From Treponema sp. UBA1233 (lineage in GTDB: Bacteria; Spirochaetota; Spirochaetia; Treponematales; Treponemataceae), in the NCBI GenBank assembly GCA_002309305.1, contig DBWR01000041.1, positions 1 through 18,605 of the forward strand: DNA of 18,605 nt, in the 5' to 3' direction. This document shows, piece after piece, positions 1 to 5,713 of this stretch (position 1 is the first letter of the stretch; every line of letters begins with the position of its first letter). Made by a program: the position numbers and the translations under genes. A model generated the notes under the pieces. It made no database searches. It was given only the letters and a program-made list of their open reading frames with translations, and was not told the origin of the DNA.

Positions 1-23
1 CAATTTTTGGAGGGTCGTAAACC
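1..23. repeat. Left copy of 23-bp direct repeat flanking the SDR gene
   Basis: The first 23 bases (CAATTTTTGGAGGGTCGTAA then ACC) recur exactly at 940-962. The two copies bracket the minus-strand SDR gene. The repeat may extend left of the window, which cannot be seen. Its core, TTTTTGGAGG, also occurs at the other junction sites between 900 and 3560. Confidence 0.85.
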
Positions 24-71
24 TTTATACCTTAAATATGCTGTAATTATTGAGCAGCAAGGTAACTTCCA

Positions 72-887
72 TCATAGATATTTTTTTACAGACTTAGCCC
101 AGACTCGAATAGTAAAAGCAGTTGAACAGTGGCGCTGCAGCCATGAAACATAGCGTACGGCAAAACGGTAAATTGAAAGTGCCTTTCCCCGGCAGGCGTC
201 TCGAATTGCTTTTGCGGCAACCTTGTCTGCCGTTACAAGGAAAGGGAAGTTTACCTTGCGGCCATTCAGAGTTTCCGGCAAAAGGGTAGTCTTTATCCAG
301 CCCGGGCAGATTGTTGTTACAACAATTCCTGTTTCGCGGAGTTCTTCTCTGAGCGCGCGGCTGTAACTGTAAACAAAGGCTTTTGTTGCCGCATAAAGAT
401 TCATATAAGGCAGCGGACAAAATGCAGACTGCGAAGCCACATTTACAAGATGATCTCCCGCCTTCATATAAGGAAGGCAGATATTGCAGATTGAAGCGAT
501 AGCCGTACAGTGAGTCGTAATTCCTGCTGCCAGCTCTTCTGTAGAAAAATCTGTTGAAGGTGCAAAACGGCCCGCGCCGGCATTATTTATCAGCCAGCTG
601 ATTTCCACAGCCGAAGCCCCACCCTCAGACTCAAGCCGGCCAGAAAGCAAGTCATAAGATTTTGTATCAGACAAATCCATCTGAAGCGGAATGATTTTTG
701 AACCTGCCGCGTCTCTTCTTCCTTCGCCACCGTTACTGTTAGTCTCACCAAACTCCGTCCTGAGCCCCTCCAGCTTTGCCACATTACGTCCGATTGCCCA
801 GACCTCATCAACCTCATTTATAACCTGTCTAACAAACTCTTTTCCAAGCCCGCCAGAAGCACCTGTAATTACTGCAATTTTCTTCAT
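72..887 (-). CDS. SDR-family NAD(P)-dependent oxidoreductase
   Basis: This 271-residue protein is a classical short-chain dehydrogenase/reductase, probably a cytoplasmic NAD(P)-dependent enzyme acting on a carbonyl or hydroxyl substrate that cannot be named. The Rossmann motif TGASGGLG is at residues 8-15, NNAG at 101-104, a serine at 152, and the YxxxK pair at Tyr165/Lys169, so the Asn-Ser-Tyr-Lys core is intact. Length is normal for the family. A glycine- and charge-rich stretch at about residues 49-63 (TNSNGGEGRRDAAGS) looks like an insertion between the early beta strands. The ATG start lacks a strong Shine-Dalgarno (only AGGA 8-11 bases upstream). No same-strand neighbour lies within the window. 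The gene sits between two exact 23-bp direct repeats, opposite in direction to the small genes that follow. Confidence 0.93.
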   Translation of the reverse strand: MKKIAVITGASGGLGKEFVRQVINEVDEVWAIGRNVAKLEGLRTEFGETNSNGGEGRRDAAGSKIIPLQMDLSDTKSYDLLSGRLESEGGASAVEISWLINNAGAGRFAPSTDFSTEELAAGITTHCTAIASICNICLPYMKAGDHLVNVASQSAFCPLPYMNLYAATKAFVYSYSRALREELRETGIVVTTICPGWIKTTLLPETLNGRKVNFPFLVTADKVAAKAIRDACRGKALSIYRFAVRYVSWLQRHCSTAFTIRVWAKSVKKYL

Positions 888-926
888 ACTATCATTGTCC
901 TATATTTATGGAATTTGTAAAGATTA

Positions 927-962
927 GTTTGACGACGGTCAATTTTTGGAGGGTCGTAAACC
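927..962. repeat. Junction site B: hairpin plus right copy of 23-bp direct repeat
   Basis: Positions 940-962 repeat 1-23 exactly. GTTTGACGAC (927-936) can pair with GTCGTAAAC (953-961), leaving one unpaired G in the left arm and a 16-base loop. Similar sites at 1730-1765 and 3520-3554 share the order TTGACGA(C/T)GG - CAATTTTTGGAGG - (G)YGT-A-ACC. A stem with an extrahelical base recalls single-stranded recombination sites. That reading is inference, because the canonical integron ends (AAC outside left, GTT outside right) are not present here. Confidence 0.55.
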
Positions 963-1054
963 ACCAACGGCATGAATTTAGTATAATGGGTTTAAGCCGA
1001 GATTTCAAGCATTTCCTTCTTTATGTTTGGCGAGTAATAATTTTTGGAGGAAAA

Positions 1055-1096
1055 ATGAAGAAAAGAGATTTTTCTTTTGATTTTGGAGGGGTATAA
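1055..1096 (+). pseudogene. Orphan 13-codon ORF with strong ribosome site (probable truncated gene)
   Basis: The frame reads MKKRDFSFDFGGV and stops. It is preceded by TTTTTGGAGGAAAAATGAA, the same ribosome site and start context as the real gene at 1209. The frame runs straight into a junction-like sequence, GATTTTGGAGGGGTATAACC (1079-1098). The simplest reading is a gene whose body was lost when its start was joined to the next site. A true short leader peptide cannot be excluded. Confidence 0.4.
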
Positions 1097-1150
1097 CCAT
1101 TGTTGATACAATTCTTAGCTTATGGCAGCAAATAATAGTGAAGACTGTAG

Positions 1151-1190
1151 GAAGGTTGATTTTAGTGTACTACTGTGCTATGATTTAATA
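1151..1190 (+). promoter_or_regulatory. Promoter module P1 (TTGATT-N17-TATGAT)
   Basis: The -35 box TTGATT is at 1156-1161 and the -10 box TATGAT at 1179-1184, with an exact 17-base spacer. It lies 25 bases upstream of the ATG at 1209, with GGAGG in between. The 40-base module recurs nearly unchanged at 3563-3603 and in decayed form at 5641-5681. Conservation extends across the spacer, not just the boxes, so the copies arose by duplication. Confidence 0.75.
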
Positions 1191-1208
1191 AAAGTTTTTG
1201 GAGGAAAA

Positions 1209-1694
1209 ATGAAAAGTTTTACATGCAGTAAAAGAAACACACTCATTTTAATATCGAGTTTTATAGCGGTTTGCCTCTTGATTAATTGTTTAAAAGGCGG
1301 TCCGCATTTTATACCCATGCTTATAGGCTTGGTATTTTTTGTTCTTATTTTGTTTTTTTCCGGAAACTTCTGGCTCATCAAATATGATGACCTTGGCTTT
1401 ACTTATACCGGCAGAGGCAGATACAAGATTGAATATGATGATATCGTGAGCGTTACACATCATACTGTCAAAAATGTAGGTCGCAGTCGTATTGATCATT
1501 TCATAATAAAATACTCATGTATTGTAGAAAACAGCGAAGAAAGAGAAATCCAAAAACTTGAGCTTGGAAACTACCCGGAAATCGAAACTAGAGAATTCTT
1601 TTCCTACATGAAGGAACGCAATCCGAAGATTGAATTTTCTTCCCAAATGGCAACCAAAGATTCTATGGAGATAACAGAATTTGATTATTTCTAG
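1209..1694 (+). CDS. Small two-TM membrane protein with PH-like cytoplasmic domain
   Basis: The protein has 161 residues. The start is placed at ATG 1209 because TTTTTGGAGG ends four bases before it; the frame is open back to 1122, but that part is the promoter module. Two hydrophobic segments (about residues 11-28 and 32-51) form a hairpin in the membrane. The remaining ~105 residues are beta-rich (for example LGFTYTGRGRYKIEYDDIVS) and resemble the membrane-anchored PH-like proteins that include YcxB and STM3941 relatives. No catalytic motif is visible. The gene has its own promoter module and is followed by a 28-nt copy of the Nudix gene's 3' end, so it looks like an independently mobile unit. 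Function unknown. Confidence 0.75.
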   Translation: MKSFTCSKRNTLILISSFIAVCLLINCLKGGPHFIPMLIGLVFFVLILFFSGNFWLIKYDDLGFTYTGRGRYKIEYDDIVSVTHHTVKNVGRSRIDHFIIKYSCIVENSEEREIQKLELGNYPEIETREFFSYMKERNPKIEFSSQMATKDSMEITEFDYF

Positions 1695-1700
1695 GACATA

Positions 1701-1728
1701 AAGAACTCAAGAGATAATGAACTTTTCT
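1701..1728 (+). repeat. Relic of a Nudix gene 3' end
   Basis: Twenty-five of 28 bases match 5503-5530, the end of the Nudix hydrolase gene, including GAGATAATGAACTTTTC. Here the bases are non-coding and directly precede junction site D. It is probably a leftover tail of a lost paralogue or a rearrangement scar. Confidence 0.55.
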
Positions 1729-1729
1729 T

Positions 1730-1765
1730 CTTGACGATGGACAATTTTTTGGTGGGGTGTTAACC
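1730..1765. repeat. Junction site D
   Basis: The sequence CTTGACGATGGACAATTTTT followed by TGGTGGGGTGTTAACC aligns with site B (928-962) and site E (3520-3554). Its right end, GTTAACC, is close to the integron core-site form GTTRRRY but does not fit exactly. No clear left arm complementary to this end is present. Confidence 0.45.
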
Positions 1766-1792
1766 TAAAATAAAATCAATGAGGAGGTAATA

Positions 1793-2368
1793 ATGAGAAT
1801 ATTCATAAGCATTTCAATTCTATTAGCATTTGTTTTAATCATTTGCATACTTGCCTCCTTGATTTACAGGTTCTTTATCTTAAAAAAACGAATCGAAGGT
1901 TTAGGTAAATTAATCTGCCCATGCTATCTTCCAAATCGTTCTGCCAGAGAAGGGATAATACAAAAGATATACGATTGTTGTTATGGTACTTCTGATGATG
2001 TTCCTCGAAGTTTCATCGCTATTTATTTTCTTCTTTGTGCATTAGCTTACCACGTTGGATTACCATTACCTATACTGATTCTTTTTTGTCTCTTTAGCAT
2101 TTTTATTGATTTATTTGTTAGGATCATAAGAAAAACTGCGGAAAACAACGGTATTTATGAAAAAGGCATAATACTTGACTCCGTGAAAAAATGGGAAAAA
2201 GTTATGGATTGTAAAATAGTTGATAGCTCTAATTTGATTTTTGAACTTGAAATCAAGAAGAAAATTCAAGCATTCATTGGAGATGATTTGGATAAAGTAG
2301 TAAATGTTCTAGAGGAAAATCTTTCTGTAATACATAGTGTTAATAAAATAAAGGGGGAGTATGTTTGA
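1793..2368 (+). CDS. Membrane protein of unknown function
   Basis: The 191-residue protein is not recognised. An N-terminal membrane segment (about residues 3-28) is followed by a short polar, Cys-containing stretch (LICPCYLPNRS and YDCCYG), two further hydrophobic segments (about 75-110), then a ~75-residue polar alpha-helical tail. The start is well supported by GAGGAGGTAATAATG. Its end overlaps the next gene by four bases (TTGA), so the two are probably translationally coupled, with a third gene 55 bp further on: a three-gene unit bounded by junction sites D and E. No promoter with good -35 and -10 boxes is evident before it. Confidence 0.75.
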   Translation: MRIFISISILLAFVLIICILASLIYRFFILKKRIEGLGKLICPCYLPNRSAREGIIQKIYDCCYGTSDDVPRSFIAIYFLLCALAYHVGLPLPILILFCLFSIFIDLFVRIIRKTAENNGIYEKGIILDSVKKWEKVMDCKIVDSSNLIFELEIKKKIQAFIGDDLDKVVNVLEENLSVIHSVNKIKGEYV

Positions 2369-2682
2369 AAACAATAACAATATGCGGAAGTATGAAATTT
2401 GAAAATGAAATGAAACGTATTGCTTTTCGCTTAGAGACGAAGTATAAAATGTGCGTCTTGCAATGTGTCTACAATGAGGATAATGAGGATTTATCAATAG
2501 ATGAAATTGCTTTTCTTAACAAAGCTCATTATAGGAAAATAGAATTATCAGACGCTGTATATGTTGTTAATATTAATGATTATATAGGAGAGCAAGTAAA
2601 AAAAGAAATAGCTTATGCAAAGAAAATGCAGAAGGAAATAATTTTCCACACTGATTTTATGAATAGGGAAAAAGCTGATTAA
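2365..2682 (+). CDS. Nucleoside 2-deoxyribosyltransferase-like small protein
   Basis: This 105-residue cytoplasmic protein opens with ICGSMKF (residues 6-12) and contains HYRKIELSDAVYVVN and YIGEQVKKEIAYAKK (about 55-87). That pattern belongs to the nucleoside 2-deoxyribosyltransferase-like/Rossmannoid fold, in which family members bind a nucleotide and some cleave N-glycosidic bonds. It is short for a full enzyme, so binding or nucleotide sensing is as likely as catalysis. The start is TTG, overlapping the preceding stop (TTGA), with AGGGGGAG five bases upstream. A competing ATG at 2361 gives only a 13-codon frame. Pairing with a membrane protein and an anchored exported protein gives no clear pathway. 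Confidence 0.75.
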   Translation: MKTITICGSMKFENEMKRIAFRLETKYKMCVLQCVYNEDNEDLSIDEIAFLNKAHYRKIELSDAVYVVNINDYIGEQVKKEIAYAKKMQKEIIFHTDFMNREKAD

Positions 2683-2737
2683 GAAGCATAATATTTTTTT
2701 AAGGGTGAAAAAATAAAGATAAATAAGGAGATAAAAA

Positions 2738-3508
2738 ATGAAAAAAATTAATTTTGAAACCATAAGGAAAATCGTTTACATTTTAGTTTTGATAATAGCT
2801 GTAACTGTAATTATAACATTTTCCGTAAGGGCAATTAAAGACCATCTTCCTCGTAAAAAGGCAAAGACCGCACAAATAAAAGTTGTTGACTCCGAAGATG
2901 AAGAAGAAACAGAAGATACCACTGAGTCGATTGATTATTTAACTAAACTGGATGATGTATATGTTTTTGCAGTTTCATCATCTGCGATAAAATCAGATGA
3001 ATTATCACTACCAACGACTATGGGCATAGAAATGTCAAATGCAATCGGACAATCTATACCAAGGTATGGTTCATCACAAATCATTAATTTACTTTTTGTG
3101 AAAAATGGTCAGGAAACAAGTTTGTTTTCTTCTAAAGCATTTATCTATAAATATCAGTTAAAGAATTCTTACTACCCGCGCCCCGAGTCAGCTTCCATCT
3201 ATTCTTATAGTACACTTGATCATGATTTTAATATCTATGCGGTAATAAAAAACGATACAAACAACGACAAGATTTTAGACAGTAAAGACAATATTTCTCT
3301 GTATGTATCTGATTATGATGGGAACAACCTGCAGGAACTTTCTCCTTCGATTTATTATTTTACATGTACAGACAATAATGTTTTCGTATTCTCTGAATAT
3401 AATGAAGGAAAAATCAGCTTTTATGAATATGACGGAAATCTTAAAAAGGTAAGTTTGATAACGACTTTCGAAAAAGAATTGACAGAAAAAAGAATTAATT
3501 TATGGTAG
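2738..3508 (+). CDS. Membrane-anchored exported protein with EF-hand-like loop
   Basis: The 256-residue protein starts at an ATG with AAGGAG eight bases upstream. Residues 12-33 form a single membrane segment; a basic stretch (RKKAK) and an acidic linker (residues 51-60) separate it from an exported domain of about 190 residues rich in Tyr, Ser and Asp. DTNNDKILDSKD at residues 173-184 matches an EF-hand/dockerin-type calcium loop (D, N, D, L and D at positions 1, 3, 5, 8 and 12). The repeated pattern 'sLYVSDYDG' and 'SFYEYDG' suggests beta-propeller-like strands. I do not recognise the family. It is the last gene of the 1793-3508 unit and ends just before junction site E. Confidence 0.75.
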   Translation: MKKINFETIRKIVYILVLIIAVTVIITFSVRAIKDHLPRKKAKTAQIKVVDSEDEEETEDTTESIDYLTKLDDVYVFAVSSSAIKSDELSLPTTMGIEMSNAIGQSIPRYGSSQIINLLFVKNGQETSLFSSKAFIYKYQLKNSYYPRPESASIYSYSTLDHDFNIYAVIKNDTNNDKILDSKDNISLYVSDYDGNNLQELSPSIYYFTCTDNNVFVFSEYNEGKISFYEYDGNLKKVSLITTFEKELTEKRINLW

Positions 3509-3554
3509 AATAAACGCTGTTTGCAGACGGTCAATTATTGGAGGAGCGTTGATC
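3509..3554. repeat. Junction site E with imperfect terminal inverted arms
   Basis: AATAAACGCT (3509-3518) pairs with AGCGTTGATC (3545-3554) at eight of ten positions, with AACGCT/AGCGTT perfect. Between them lies GCAGACGGTCAATTATTGG, the family core. The arms have AAC on the left and GTT on the right, the polarity expected of an integron attC-type site, although the flanking bases are not consensus. It starts at the base after the stop codon of the 256-residue gene. Confidence 0.5.
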
Positions 3555-3562
3555 TTATTGAT

Positions 3563-3603
3563 GAAAGGTTGATTTTAGGGTACTACTGTGCTATGATTTA
3601 ATA
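3563..3603 (+). promoter_or_regulatory. Promoter module P2 (TTGATT-N17-TATGAT)
   Basis: TTGATT at 3569-3574 and TATGAT at 3592-3597 are separated by 17 bases. The module is nearly identical to the one at 1151-1190. It drives the YcxB-like gene at 3623, with TTTTTGGAG between. Confidence 0.75.
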
Positions 3604-3622
3604 GAAATTTTTGGAGAAAAAG

Positions 3623-4108
3623 ATGGAAAAATCTATTACATATACTTTGAAACAAAAGGAATATGTTAAATACCTGATTTCCAGGGTATGCAATTATAAA
3701 GTATTCCTTCTTTATCTAGCTTTGACATTGGCATTTAAGATTCGGTTAATCATGGATGATTTTTCCGCATCAAAGCTGGCATCATATCTTATCATTTCTA
3801 TTTTAGAGGCATTAGGCCTCACTTTAATCGGTTTGATTTTTATGATGCTTTATGGCATTTACCTGTATAAAAAAGACAAAAATATGCAGATGGAAGTTAC
3901 GATGAATTTTCATGAGGACCATCTTGAAGAAGTAACGGAGACGACAAGTTTTAGTTTAAAATATTCGGAAATAAAAAATCTGAAGCTGTTTAAAAATATT
4001 TTAGTCATTTCCATAAGTCCAGCCAGAGCTTTTATCATCCCGGAAAGCACCGATTATGACATAAAGGAAATCCACTCTGAACTTGTAAAATTGAATAAAA
4101 AGAAATAA
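3623..4108 (+). CDS. YcxB-like membrane protein
   Basis: The protein has 161 residues. ATG 3623 is chosen because TTTTTGGAG lies seven bases upstream; an in-frame TTG at 3611 falls inside that ribosome site. Two membrane segments (about residues 26-42 and 52-78) are followed by a PH-like C-terminal domain with the YcxB-type pattern: NFHEDHLEEVTETTSFSLKY, then YSEIKNLKLFKNILVISISP, then AFIIPEST. Family members are small membrane proteins of unknown biochemical role. The gene has its own promoter module and lies between junction site E and an AT-rich junction at 4109-4219, like the gene at 1209, which has the same architecture and length. The two may be distant paralogues. Confidence 0.8.
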   Translation: MEKSITYTLKQKEYVKYLISRVCNYKVFLLYLALTLAFKIRLIMDDFSASKLASYLIISILEALGLTLIGLIFMMLYGIYLYKKDKNMQMEVTMNFHEDHLEEVTETTSFSLKYSEIKNLKLFKNILVISISPARAFIIPESTDYDIKEIHSELVKLNKKK

Positions 4109-4119
4109 AATAGATATGA

Positions 4120-4251
4120 ACGTCAAACAATGAATTTCAGGAGGCAGACATTAAGAATGACGTCTTATACAAGATGGATGGCGGCGAACTGAATATTTCA
4201 TTGGTATTAGGAAAAACAAATGAAAATAAAAGTAATTTTTTTAGAAAATGA
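4120..4251 (+). pseudogene. Possible 3' gene fragment overlapping the next start
   Basis: An open frame without its own ribosome site runs for 43 codons and contains ADIKNDVLYKMDGGELNISL then VLGKTN, which reads like a genuine protein end. It overlaps the first codons of the gene at 4220 in another frame. It may be a leftover gene end at a junction, or chance. The family is not recognised. Confidence 0.25.
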
Positions 4252-4960
4252 AGATGGTGATTTAGTCACAGGGAAAGTGATATTATTCATATTGAATATA
4301 TTTTTTTCATTCATTTCTATTTTCGGAGGGAAGTACCTTCATTTTTATTTTCTCCTTATTCCTCCGTTTTCCATTTTTTATTTTGGGATCTCGATTTATT
4401 ATATTATTAAATCCATAGTTAATCATGTTTTTGAACTCCACAGTCTTTTTTTTCTGCCGTTTATTTTTTTTGTTACGCTTGGTGCAATATCGGACATAGA
4501 TGAAACAAATAATATCGAAAAAAAACTACTGGACGCACAGAACTATGTTGAGCAATATTATGAGCAAAACGGTTTTCTTCCCGATAATGACGATCCCTAT
4601 CTTGCTGAGCAAAAAATTAGTATCAAGGGAATAGATTCTTACGACAAATATGCAAAAGCCGATGAATACATCCTGAATTATCTTGAGGAAAATGAAAGGT
4701 TCCCGGATAAAGATGATCCATTTCTTGCAGAGCTTAAAGTTGAAATAGAAGAAGTTGAATCTTACTCCAAGTTTTTGGAAGTACAAAAATATATTGAACA
4801 ATACCATTATATTTATGGAAAAGCTCCAGAGGAAAATGATTATTTTCTTATGGGGTTTAATCCTGACATCTTTGAAGACGAGTACTATTATGAGCTTGAA
4901 GGAATTGGTGCCAAAATCAGACGCGGAGACAGCAAGGTGAAATTTATACATCATCGATAA
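4220..4960 (+). CDS. Membrane protein with three tandem 41-residue repeats
   Basis: The 246-residue protein has three to four hydrophobic segments between about residues 18 and 90, then a soluble tail built of tandem repeats at 103-143, 144-184 and 185-224. Each contains an amphipathic helix (NYVEQYYEQNG, EYILNYLEENER, KYIEQYHYIYG) followed by an acidic turn (PDNDDPYLAE, PDKDDPFLAE, PEENDYFLMG). The last 22 residues (ELEGIGAKIRRGDSKVKF plus four) are basic and reappear almost exactly as a gene relic at 8926-9005. The start follows TTAGGAAAAACAA, a weak ribosome site also seen at 5611. No known family is recognised; the repeats resemble helical protein-binding modules. The Nudix gene follows 51 bp downstream. 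Confidence 0.75.
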   Translation: MKIKVIFLENEDGDLVTGKVILFILNIFFSFISIFGGKYLHFYFLLIPPFSIFYFGISIYYIIKSIVNHVFELHSLFFLPFIFFVTLGAISDIDETNNIEKKLLDAQNYVEQYYEQNGFLPDNDDPYLAEQKISIKGIDSYDKYAKADEYILNYLEENERFPDKDDPFLAELKVEIEEVESYSKFLEVQKYIEQYHYIYGKAPEENDYFLMGFNPDIFEDEYYYELEGIGAKIRRGDSKVKFIHHR

Positions 4961-5011
4961 AAATATCCGACTAAGTATATAACATTAAAAGACATTGAAC
5001 AGGAGCTTATT

Positions 5012-5557
5012 ATGGAAGAACTCTATCTTGAACTTAAAGATACAGAATGGCCTTTGGAGTCGATCAACCATGACAGGAATGTCGTGAGGGCAATCACTTA
5101 TGATGAAGATGGTTTCTTTTACTTTGTGAGGGTTGACAGGGACGATCTATTCGGTAAGGCTAAGCACATTGAGACTGTGGGCGGTGGTGTAGAAGAAGGG
5201 GAAGACCTTGAGGAGGCTTTGAGGCGCGAACTTAAAGAAGAACTCGGTGCCACTATTGAAATCATCACGAAGATTGGTGTTGTAAGTGATTTTTATAACG
5301 TAATCCACAGACATAACATAACGAATTATTATCTTTGCAAGGTAACAAGCTTTGGTAAGACAGAAATGACTCCTGAGGAAATAAATGAGTTTCATCTGAC
5401 GCGTGCGAAACTCACTTACGAGGAAGCTGTCAATGAATATGAAAGCTGCGCTGACACAAAGATCGGAAGACTAATATGCAGAAGGGAATTACCTGTTCTT
5501 AAAAGAGCTCACGAGATAATGAACTTTTCCCAATTCCGTGACAATATATGTATTTAA
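5012..5557 (+). CDS. Nudix hydrolase
   Basis: This 181-residue cytoplasmic protein carries a complete Nudix box at residues 58-80 (G-x5-E-x7-REL-x-EE-x-G; visible as GVEEGEDLEEALRRELKEEL). The Glu residues of REL and EE bind the metal used to cleave a nucleoside diphosphate linked to another group. The substrate cannot be told from the sequence. Start ATG 5012 has CAGGAG nine bases upstream. It follows the 41-residue-repeat gene by 51 bp on the same strand and may be co-transcribed with it. The 3' end (5503-5530) recurs as a relic at 1701-1728. Confidence 0.92.
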   Translation: MEELYLELKDTEWPLESINHDRNVVRAITYDEDGFFYFVRVDRDDLFGKAKHIETVGGGVEEGEDLEEALRRELKEELGATIEIITKIGVVSDFYNVIHRHNITNYYLCKVTSFGKTEMTPEEINEFHLTRAKLTYEEAVNEYESCADTKIGRLICRRELPVLKRAHEIMNFSQFRDNICI

Positions 5558-5713
5558 TAATCCGATTATTCATGCTACAATGATTAAAAAGATTGTAATC
5601 AGGAAACTGAGGTATTAGGAAAAAACACGTGAACACCATAGAAAGGTTGATTTTAGGGTACTACTGTGCCATGAATTAATGGAAAGACTTTGCTCTAAAA
5701 GTTACGAAGAGAA
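5558..5713. other. Convergent intergenic stretch with gene-start relics
   Basis: It lies between the Nudix gene and a convergent minus-strand gene. It holds GGTATTAGGAAAAA (5611-5624), a copy of the ribosome-site context used at 4203-4216, followed directly by the decayed promoter module P3. No open frame follows on the plus strand, so these are orphan start signals. Confidence 0.6.
5641..5681 (+). repeat. Decayed promoter module P3
   Basis: TTGATT (5647-5652) and the conserved spacer TTAGGGTACTACTGTGC are intact, but the -10 box is changed from TATGAT to CATGAA. There is no plus-strand gene downstream; the next gene is convergent and ends at 5714. This is best read as a relic. Confidence 0.7.

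Larger units (their letters stand above)
888..1208. other. Junction-rich intergenic stretch with repeats, a TATAAT box and a promoter module
   Basis: This 321-bp stretch between the SDR gene and the next plus-strand gene contains, in order: a hairpin-forming junction site (927-962), a TATAAT box at 982-987 without an evident -35 box, an orphan 13-codon reading frame with a strong ribosome site (1041-1096) ending in another GGAGGGG-TATAACC site, and the first copy of the promoter module (1151-1190). No full-length gene is supported here. An in-frame extension of the next gene back to 1122 would translate the promoter module and is rejected. Confidence 0.7.

Noticed and set aside
908..1096. 62-codon plus-strand ORF
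   Set aside because: It starts in SDR upstream DNA and crosses the 23-bp repeat, a TATAAT box and an internal ribosome site. Only its last 13 codons have a start signal.
1122..1208. In-frame N-terminal extension of the two-TM protein
   Set aside because: It would translate the promoter module and its ribosome site; the ATG at 1209 has GGAGG at the right distance.
927..3554. Firm call of integron attC sites
   Set aside because: The core ends RYYYAAC and GTTRRRY are not consistently present and no integrase is in the window, so it is kept as a hypothesis only.
4526..4954. 142-codon minus-strand ORF
   Set aside because: It is antisense to the 41-residue-repeat protein, low in complexity, and has no ribosome site.
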